DNA from: Mycolicibacterium bacteremicum
GTDB taxonomy: Bacteria > Actinomycetota > Actinomycetes > Mycobacteriales > Mycobacteriaceae
Assembly: GCF_002086115.1 (NCBI RefSeq)
Contig: NZ_MVHJ01000012.1
Location: 62,001-126,000 of the forward strand
Length of the DNA: 64,000 nucleotides
Direction: 5' to 3'
The stretch's first letter is position 1; each line of letters opens with the position of its first letter. Positions 56,928 through 64,000 of this stretch are shown piece by piece. The translations under genes were made by a program, and so were the position numbers. The notes under the pieces were generated by a model, which saw nothing but the letters and a program-made list of their open reading frames with translations, was not told where the DNA came from and searched no databases.

Positions 56928-57338
56928 TCAGTCGGGAACGCCGGGACCGGCCTGCGGGCCGCCGGTACTCGGGCGGGGACGCACGGGCGCCTGCAGCGCC
57001 GGGCGTTCGGCGGTGGGGAACAACGGCGTACGCCGGCCGTCCCGCGCGTCGGGATAGCGGCGTGGCTCCGAGGCGGTGCGCGGTGGCCGGTCGTTGGCGA
57101 TCAGCACCGCGATCCACGGCAGCGGGATCGACGCGACGATGATCGCCAACGAGATGAGGCCGTTGTTCCAGATGCCGTAGGCGACGGCGGCGAGCACCAG
57201 TGCCGGGATGCGGAAGGACATGAGCGTGAGGTATTTGCGCACCCGTGCGCGATGCTGCTCGTCGTGGGGCAGTGCAGCGCGCGTGATGAGCACCGGGCGA
57301 CCTTCGTCGTCGAAACTCAGCTCAGGGCTTTGTTTCAT
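56928..57338 (-). CDS. DUF3099 membrane protein
   Basis: Protein of 136 residues with two membrane helices (about 41-60 and 64-82) between a charged N-terminus (ITRAALPHDEQHRARVRKYL) and a long basic, Pro-rich C-terminus. DUF3099 family, ortholog of Rv2709; function unknown. I chose ATG 57338 (MKQSPELSFD). Divergent from the DUF3039 gene. Confidence 0.82.
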   Translation of the reverse strand: MKQSPELSFDDEGRPVLITRAALPHDEQHRARVRKYLTLMSFRIPALVLAAVAYGIWNNGLISLAIIVASIPLPWIAVLIANDRPPRTASEPRRYPDARDGRRTPLFPTAERPALQAPVRPRPSTGGPQAGPGVPD

Positions 57339-57394
57339 ATCTTTACTGTCCCACACCTGCGACACCTCCCGCACCTGCCGGGCACAATGGTGGG

Positions 57395-57631
57395 ATGCAG
57401 ACCCAGACCATCGAACGTCCCGATACCGACGAACGCGTCGACGATGGGACAGATGACGACGCCCCCAAGGTTTTCCACTACGTCAAGAAGGACAAGATCG
57501 CCGAAAGTGCGGTCATGGGCACGCATGTCGTCGCGTTGTGCGGAGAGGTGTTCCCGGTGACGAAGGCAGCCAAACCTGGCTCGCCGGTGTGCCCCGACTG
57601 CAAGAAGATCTACGAGCAGCTCAAGAAGTAG
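57395..57631 (+). CDS. DUF3039 protein with Cys motif
   Basis: Protein of 78 residues, ortholog of Rv2708c. The C-terminal half has ALCGEVFPV ... CPDCKKIYEQL, which with the preceding His residues could bind zinc. DUF3039 is of unknown function. The acidic N-terminus (DTDERVDDGTDDD) may be disordered. The last 11 bases overlap the convergent yihY gene. Confidence 0.85.
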   Translation: MQTQTIERPDTDERVDDGTDDDAPKVFHYVKKDKIAESAVMGTHVVALCGEVFPVTKAAKPGSPVCPDCKKIYEQLKK

Positions 57632-58562
57632 CCGGGTTCTTCTCGGCCTTCTCGGTCTTCACGGCGATCCATGCGCGCAGCCGCCGGGCATGGGTTTCCG
57701 GTGCCGGCCATTCCTCCTGGATCGCGGCGTTCAGTTCGGCACCGATCATCACCGCGAAACCGGCGAGGAACGCGAACAGCAGGAAGGCGATCGGCGTCGC
57801 CAACGCCCCGTAGGTGTACCCGGTGGCGGTGATCCAGGTCAGGTAGAACCGCAGACTGAAGGTGGCGATCAGGAACACCGCCGTGGCCAACACGGCCCCG
57901 ACGACCAGTCGATGGGTGGGCAGCGGGCTGGGCAGCGACACCCGGTAGAGCACCGTCACCACCACGATCAGCGCGACCACCAACACCGGGTAGTAGCCGT
58001 ACTGCAGTACGTGTGACCAGCTCTCCGGGATGAACTCCACGATCTTGCGCGGGCCCAGCGCGATGAACGGGGCGGTCAGCACCGCGCTCACCAACATGAT
58101 CACGTACAGCCCGAGGGCGAAGAAGCGCTGCCGCACCGGATGCCGCAGCGGGGTCTGATCGTGCGCCTCGACCACCGAGTCCACGAACGCCGACACCGCC
58201 GATGATCCGGCCCACAGCGATATGACGAAGCCCAGCGACACCACCTCGCCGCGCGCCGACCGGACGATGTCGTAGATCGTCGGCTCGATGATCTCGTTGA
58301 CGACGTTCTGGGAGAAGAACCGTTCCGAGGTGCCGATGAGTTGGTCTTCGATGGTGGGCAGCGTGTCCGGTCCGAACAGTGGGGCCAGATACGCCAGGCT
58401 GCCCAACATTCCGAGCAGCAGGGGCGGTAACGACAGCGCGCACCAGAAGGCCGCCTGCGCGGACTCCGAGAAGATGGAGTCATCCCAGGCCTTCGACAGG
58501 GTGCGCTTGAGAATGGGCCAGATGTGATGGCGTGATGGCTTTGCCGGTGGCTGGTCGGTCAT
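57621..58562 (-). CDS. YihY/BrkB family membrane protein
   Basis: Integral membrane protein of 313 residues with six helices and the family segments AAFWCALSLPPLLLGM, SAVSAFVDSVVEAHD and GALATPIAFLLFAFLAGFAVMIGAELNAAI. Once annotated as ribonuclease BN, the family is now considered of unknown function. Ortholog of Rv2707. Start ATG 58562. Confidence 0.9.
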   Translation of the reverse strand: MTDQPPAKPSRHHIWPILKRTLSKAWDDSIFSESAQAAFWCALSLPPLLLGMLGSLAYLAPLFGPDTLPTIEDQLIGTSERFFSQNVVNEIIEPTIYDIVRSARGEVVSLGFVISLWAGSSAVSAFVDSVVEAHDQTPLRHPVRQRFFALGLYVIMLVSAVLTAPFIALGPRKIVEFIPESWSHVLQYGYYPVLVVALIVVVTVLYRVSLPSPLPTHRLVVGAVLATAVFLIATFSLRFYLTWITATGYTYGALATPIAFLLFAFLAGFAVMIGAELNAAIQEEWPAPETHARRLRAWIAVKTEKAEKNPATS

Positions 58563-58623
58563 CACCGCTCCAGCATTCCGGACGCCGAACCACACCGCCC
58601 GGTCGGGCGGTGTGGTTCATTGG

Positions 58624-58815
58624 TCAGGCGTCGACCGGACTCACTTCGATGACGGCCGCCAGTTCGATCAGCTTCGCCTCGTGCTCGTTGGCGTGGTGCT
58701 GGCAGAACAGAAGCTCCGCTCCGGAGGGCAGCTTCGCGCGTACCCGCGCGGCGGCACCACAGCGGTCGCAGCGATCGGCCCGAGTCAGTTCCGGACTGGT
58801 CAAGGTTGCGTTCAC
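58624..58815 (-). CDS. DUF7455 zinc-ribbon-like protein
   Basis: Small protein of 63 residues: RADRCDRCGAAARVRA then LLFCQHHANEHEAKL. The C-x2-C and C-x-H-H groups suggest a bound zinc. DUF7455 proteins are common in actinobacteria, often near sigA/sigB, with unknown role. GTG start preceded by GGAGGA. Confidence 0.82.
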   Translation of the reverse strand: MNATLTSPELTRADRCDRCGAAARVRAKLPSGAELLFCQHHANEHEAKLIELAAVIEVSPVDA

Positions 58816-58950
58816 GGCGCTTCCTCCGTTCTGCTTTGGTGCGTATGTCTACTGTGTCAGACGTTTTCGGTTCTGGCCTTGTTCCCTGGTGGTTCACCGG
58901 TGTGTCGTGTCTCACTGCACCTGCGTTACCGTGCGGGCAACCTGGACAGC

Positions 58951-59307
58951 GTGAGTACCCACACTGACGTCCTTTTGCACCTGTGCGCCGACACCGATTG
59001 GGAGCGGGCGCGTGTCGTCGGCGAACACCGGCCGGCATCGCTGAGCGAAGTCGGGTTCGTCCATCTTTCGTCGCCTGAGCAGGTTCATCTCCCGGCCAAT
59101 CGGCTCTTTGCGGGGCGGACCGACCTCGTCCTGCTGCGCATCGACCCCGCCGCGCTGACCGACGAGGTGCGCTGGGAACCGGGGGTGCCGGGTGATCCCG
59201 AATCAATGTTGTTCCCACATCTTTACGGCCCGTTGCCGGCCGCTGCTGTGACAAGTGTCACGCCCTATCTGCCATCGGCCGACGGCACATTCGCCGCGAT
59301 GGACTGA
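58951..59307 (+). CDS. DUF952 protein
   Basis: Protein of 118 residues of the DUF952 family (glutathione S-transferase-domain-like name in some databases): LLHLCADTDWERAR, FVHLSSPEQV, FPHLYGPLPAAAV are family hallmarks with conserved His. Function unknown. GTG start; 135 bases separate it from the divergent DUF7455 gene. Confidence 0.82.
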   Translation: MSTHTDVLLHLCADTDWERARVVGEHRPASLSEVGFVHLSSPEQVHLPANRLFAGRTDLVLLRIDPAALTDEVRWEPGVPGDPESMLFPHLYGPLPAAAVTSVTPYLPSADGTFAAMD

Positions 59308-59363
59308 CGGTGTTCGGGCACGTCGCCATGGTAGTCACCCGATCGTCGAAGTAGGTTGATGCG

Positions 59364-60170
59364 GTGACGGCAGCCCAGCGGGTCGCGGTGGTGACCGGAG
59401 CCAGTCGCGGCGCAGGCCGCGGGATCGCGGCGGCCCTGGGCGAGCGCGGCTGGAAGGTCTACGGCACCGGCCGGACCATCGGGGCGGCGCCGCCCGGCGG
59501 CGTCGCGGTGCGGCTGGACCACCGCGATGACGACGCGGTGGCGGCCCTGTTCGAGCGGGTCGGCCGGGAATCGGGTGGGCTGGACCTGTTGGTGAACAAC
59601 GCGGCCGTCGTGCACGACGAGTTGACCGGCTCGAAACCGTTCTGGGACAAGCCGATCGAATTGGGCAATGTGCTCGATGTCGGACTGCGATCGGCCTATG
59701 TGGCGTCCTGGCACGCCGCGCCGCTGCTGGTGCGCAGGCCGCGCGGGCTGATCGCCTTCACCTCGTCACCGGGATCGGTGTGCTACATGCACGGTCCCGC
59801 CTACGGCGCCCAGAAGGCGGGCATCGACAAGATGGCCGCGGACATGGCCGTCGACTTCCGCGGGACCGGGGTCGCCACGCTGTCCATCTGGATGGGCATC
59901 CTGCTGACCGAGCGGCTGCGGGCCGCCTTCGCCGGGCAGCCCGAGGCGCTGGCGGCGACGGCCCAGCACGCCGAGACCCCGGAGTTCACCGGACATCTGA
60001 TCGACGCGGTGTTCGCTGACCCCGAGTTGGCGGCGCTGTCCGGGCAGACGGTGATCGGCGCCGAACTCGCGCAGCGGTACGGCATCACCGACGCGGGTGG
60101 GCGCACGCCGCCGTCGCACCGCGAGATGCTCGGTGCCCCGCGGGCGCCCAGTAGCGTCGTGCTGCGCTGA
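59364..60170 (+). CDS. SDR family oxidoreductase (DHRS1-like)
   Basis: Short-chain dehydrogenase of 268 residues: GASRGAGRG at the nucleotide site, NNAAV, TSSPGS and YGAQK. The unusual LVNNAAVVHDELTGSKPFWDKPIE insert is shared with DHRS1-like enzymes. The GTG start coincides with the predicted RNA start of TAGGTT (59352-59357), so leaderless. Substrate unknown. Confidence 0.86.
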   Translation: MTAAQRVAVVTGASRGAGRGIAAALGERGWKVYGTGRTIGAAPPGGVAVRLDHRDDDAVAALFERVGRESGGLDLLVNNAAVVHDELTGSKPFWDKPIELGNVLDVGLRSAYVASWHAAPLLVRRPRGLIAFTSSPGSVCYMHGPAYGAQKAGIDKMAADMAVDFRGTGVATLSIWMGILLTERLRAAFAGQPEALAATAQHAETPEFTGHLIDAVFADPELAALSGQTVIGAELAQRYGITDAGGRTPPSHREMLGAPRAPSSVVLR

Positions 60171-60211
60171 CTCGCGTGACACATCGGTCCCGTTTCGTAA
60201 ACTGACCAACT

Positions 60212-61006
60212 GTGGCAATACTGTCCGGCTTCGCGCCGTGGATCGTCTACTGGATTCTGGTCGGCAACGTGCCGTTCCCAGCCGCGGTACTGGTGGCGCT
60301 GGCCGTCGCGGTGGCGTCCTTCGTCATCGGCAGGGTGCGCGGCGCACGGGCCAGGACGTTGGAGATCGGCGCCATCGCCACCTTCGTGGTGCTGGCCGTG
60401 CTCACGCTGACCACCAGCCAGGCCTTCATGGAACGCTGGATCCAGCCGTTGAGCGCGGCCGGGATCCTGCTGGTCGCCCTGATCGGCGTGCTGGCCGGCC
60501 GGCCGTTCGTGCGTGAGTTCGCCGAGGCCGACCAGTCACCGGAGGTGATCAAGAGCGAGCTGTTCGGCCGGATCACCACGCTGGTCACCTGGATCTGGGT
60601 GGCGGCGTTCGCCGCGATGACGGTGTCCGCGGCCATCCCGCCGATCGTCTATGGCGACGCGACCATCCTCGACACCCGGACCCCACTGTCATTCGTCTGC
60701 TACTGGGTGCTGCCGTTCGCCTTCCTCGGTGCCGCGGTACTGGCCGGGCGGGTGCTCACCGAGCGGATGGTCGCGGAGGCGACCAGTCCGCACACCGTGC
60801 GGAAGTCGACATTCGTGGCGTTCAAGGAACTGGAGATCGACCAGCTGTACTACCTCGCGCGTGAGCGGGCCGAGCGCGAGGCCGGGCCGGATCTGGAGGC
60901 CTATGACGTCAAGCTCGGTAGCCAGGGCGTGCCGCTGACCGGGGACGAATCACGGGAGTCCTGGCCCATGAGCTACAAGCTGCGCGAGCGCAGAATCAAG
61001 CATTGA
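60212..61006 (+). CDS. Conserved multi-pass membrane protein
   Basis: Protein of 264 residues with about six hydrophobic segments in residues 1-190 (VYWILVGNVPF, AAVLVALAVAVASFVIG, IATFVVLAVLTLTT and later) and a charged soluble tail (ELEIDQLYYLARERAERE). No family motif recognised. GTG start at 60212; TAAACT at 60198-60203 would start RNA two bases earlier. It ends before a strong bidirectional hairpin shared with sigA. Confidence 0.75.
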   Translation: MAILSGFAPWIVYWILVGNVPFPAAVLVALAVAVASFVIGRVRGARARTLEIGAIATFVVLAVLTLTTSQAFMERWIQPLSAAGILLVALIGVLAGRPFVREFAEADQSPEVIKSELFGRITTLVTWIWVAAFAAMTVSAAIPPIVYGDATILDTRTPLSFVCYWVLPFAFLGAAVLAGRVLTERMVAEATSPHTVRKSTFVAFKELEIDQLYYLARERAEREAGPDLEAYDVKLGSQGVPLTGDESRESWPMSYKLRERRIKH

Positions 61007-61051
61007 CGACGAAACGGTCGCCCCCGCATCCGGAGGCGACCGTTTCGTCGT
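61006..61051. terminator. Bidirectional terminator downstream of sigA
   Basis: ACGACGAAACGGTCGCC (61006-61022) and its exact reverse complement (61035-61051) form a 17-base perfect stem with a 12-base loop. It overlaps the last base of the membrane protein stop and lies 12 bases past the sigA stop. Confidence 0.9.
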
Positions 61052-61063
61052 CGTGACGCTCTG

Positions 61064-62473
<1,410 letters not shown>

Positions 62474-62661
62474 GTACACCCTCTCGGTAATGCTGGACGG
62501 TGACCGCGCGCAGGCGTCACCGCAAGTTCGTCGGCTGTCTCGAATATTGGCGTCATATCTCTGCTGGGATATCCGCCGCTATCTTCTCAAGGCGGCCGCC
62601 ATCGACCATTGTAACGACAGTGTGGTCCAGCACCGCGCCGCGCGGCAAATTCGGCGGCGTG

Positions 62662-63423
62662 TTACTGCACGTGAATGCCCTCGGCGGCCATCGCCGCGCC
62701 GACGATTCCGGCCGAATTGAGCAGCGCCGCGGGGACCACCGGGGTGCGATTCTTCAGCATCGGGATCCACCGGTCGGCCTTGCGGCTGATGCCGCCGCCG
62801 GCGATGAACAGATCGGGCCAGATCGCGTTCTCGATCGTCACCAGCACCTTGGTGACCTCCTCGGTCCAGCGCTGGTAGTTCCATTCCTTGCGTTCCTTCA
62901 CCGAGGACGCCGCGCGGTGCTCGGCCTCCTTGCCGCCCACCTCGAGGTGGCCGAACTCGGTGTTGGGCAGCAGCACGCCGTTGTGGATGACGGCCGACCC
63001 GATGCCGGTGCCGAAGGTCAGCAGCACGATCAGCCCGCTGTTGTCCTTGCCCGCGCCGTAGCGCTCCTCGGCCAGTCCGGCGGCGTCGGCGTCGTTGAGG
63101 ACGGTGACCGGCTGGCCGTCCAGGACTCCGGAGATGGTCTCGGCGGCGTTGGTGCCGATCCAGGCCTTGTCGACATTGGCCGCGGTGCGCACCACACCGC
63201 CGGTCACCACACCGGGATAGGTGACCCCCAGCTTGCCGGTCCAGCCGAACTCGCGCACCACGGCTGCGACCGTGGCCGCCACGGCCTCCGGGGTGGCCGG
63301 CTGCGGGGTGGCCAGCTTGAAGCGGTCGCCGACGAGGGCGCCGGTGTCGAGGTCGACGATGCCGCCTTTGATGCCGCTGCCGCCGACATCGACGCCGAAG
63401 CCGGTATTGGGCGAATCGGTCAC
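62662..63423 (-). CDS. ppgK: Polyphosphate glucokinase
   Basis: ROK-family kinase of 253 residues that phosphorylates glucose with polyphosphate or ATP. Phosphate motif GVDVGGSGIKGG (about 9-20), catalytic Asp in LNDADAAGLAEE, and LTFGTGIGSA are present, as is the KERKEWNYQRW segment. GTG 63423 is preceded by AGGAG. Ortholog of Rv2702. Divergent from suhB; a CACCAC/GTGGTG inverted repeat (63464-63469, 63481-63486) lies between them. Confidence 0.95.
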   Translation of the reverse strand: MTDSPNTGFGVDVGGSGIKGGIVDLDTGALVGDRFKLATPQPATPEAVAATVAAVVREFGWTGKLGVTYPGVVTGGVVRTAANVDKAWIGTNAAETISGVLDGQPVTVLNDADAAGLAEERYGAGKDNSGLIVLLTFGTGIGSAVIHNGVLLPNTEFGHLEVGGKEAEHRAASSVKERKEWNYQRWTEEVTKVLVTIENAIWPDLFIAGGGISRKADRWIPMLKNRTPVVPAALLNSAGIVGAAMAAEGIHVQ

Positions 63424-63497
63424 GGGAGCGCTCCTAGGCAGGCGGGGAGACAACGCAATTCGACACCACCCTAACGGGTTGTGGTGCGATGTATGCC

Positions 63498-64000
63498 ATG
63501 ACTGATCCGCAGACCCTGCGCACGGTGTCCGAGCAACTGGCCACGGAGGCGGCGACTTTCGTACAGACCCGGCGGGCCGAGGTGTTCGGCGCGACCCCGG
63601 TGCAGGGCGCGGTGGAGGCCAAGAGCACGCCGACCGATCCGGTGACGGTGGTGGACAAGGAGACCGAGCGTCTGCTGCGCGAGCGGCTGGCCGAGCTGCG
63701 GCCCGGTGATCATGTGCTCGGCGAGGAGGAGGGCGGTTCGGCGGTCGGCGAGCCCGGCGTCCCGGTCTGGGTCATCGACCCCATCGACGGCACCGTGAAC
63801 TTCGTCTACGGCATCGAGGCCTACGCCGTCTCGGTGGGCGTGCAGATCGACGGGGTGTCGGTGGCCGGTGCGGTGGCCAACGTGTCTACCGGCGAGGTGT
63901 ACTCGGCGGCGCTGGGCCACGGTGCCACGCTGACCGGAGCGGGCACGCAGACGGCACTGCGCTGCAACGTCATTGACGATCTGTCGATGGCCCTGGTGGG
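63498..64000 (+). CDS. suhB: Inositol monophosphatase family protein SuhB (3' end outside window)
   Basis: First 167 residues of an IMPase-fold phosphatase. Metal ligands are seen in GEEEGG and DPIDGTVNF, with the preceding VTVVDKETE. Ortholog of Rv2701c, an inositol-1-phosphatase that supplies myo-inositol for phosphatidylinositol and mycothiol. ATG at 63498; the frame is open to the end of the window. Confidence 0.94.
   Translation, partial: MTDPQTLRTVSEQLATEAATFVQTRRAEVFGATPVQGAVEAKSTPTDPVTVVDKETERLLRERLAELRPGDHVLGEEEGGSAVGEPGVPVWVIDPIDGTVNFVYGIEAYAVSVGVQIDGVSVAGAVANVSTGEVYSAALGHGATLTGAGTQTALRCNVIDDLSMALV

Noticed and set aside
63464..63486. CACCAC/GTGGTG inverted repeat between ppgK and suhB as an operator
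   Set aside because: Short arms with an 11-base spacer in GC-rich DNA; not distinguishable from chance without further evidence.

Overview
The window is chromosomal DNA of a fast-growing mycobacterium (Mycolicibacterium type). The sequence is GC-rich and almost fully coding. The order of its core genes mirrors, in inverted orientation, the M. tuberculosis segment from rnj (Rv2752c) to suhB (Rv2701c) as I remember it: rnj, SDR, ABM, ftsK, argA, pgsA3, clgR, pspA, pspM, ephG, glycosyltransferase, DUF3046, recA, recX, miaB, Rv2732c, DUF349, Rv2729c, Rv2728c, miaA, dapF, hflX, fadE20, LGFP protein, lexA, chiZ, nrdR, Rv2715, Rv2714, sthA, DUF4192, ideR, sigB, DUF3099, DUF3039, yihY, sigA, ppgK, suhB. 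No rRNA, tRNA, CRISPR array, insertion sequence or prophage was seen.

The syntenic backbone is interrupted by accessory blocks: (a) a SulP/carbonic anhydrase fusion plus a small membrane protein (2.2-4.9 kb); (b) an SDR/TetR pair, a MarR/MFS pair and a glutamate-type ABC operon gluABCD (15.8-22.1 kb); (c) a PE-PPE-type hydrolase, a thiolase-like/DUF35/fused acyl-CoA dehydrogenase/TetR operon and a molybdopterin oxidoreductase (30.7-39.2 kb); (d) a DoxX/Ohr/OhrR group and an MpaB-like oxygenase with its TetR (43.4-46.4 kb); (e) two DUF21 membrane proteins (51.5-53.9 kb). Two genes look broken: a methyltransferase remnant next to rnj and an Rv2728c-like gene with a one-base frameshift in a G run.

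The common theme is stress control. The DNA-damage circuit is complete: recA and recX, lexA with its own box over the -35, and a chiZ-like gene. recA and the chiZ-like gene each carry a LexA box and a match to the PafBC-type RecA-NDp promoter. The envelope-stress circuit is present as clgR-pspA-pspM and sigB; clgR and sigB share an ECF (SigE-type) promoter of identical layout. Iron (IdeR), peroxide (OhrR/Ohr), nucleotide (NrdR) and redox (SthA) functions sit nearby, as do both primary-type sigma factors, SigA and SigB.

A striking small-scale feature is that about 17 genes have a TANNNT hexamer ending six or seven bases before a GTG or ATG start codon, so transcription would begin at, or within about two bases of, the start codon (leaderless). 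This pattern was also used to choose several starts. The accessory block most likely to hold undescribed biochemistry is the thiolase-like/DUF35/fused FadE operon, whose thiolase-like protein lacks the usual nucleophilic cysteine and whose DUF35 partner lacks the zinc cysteines.
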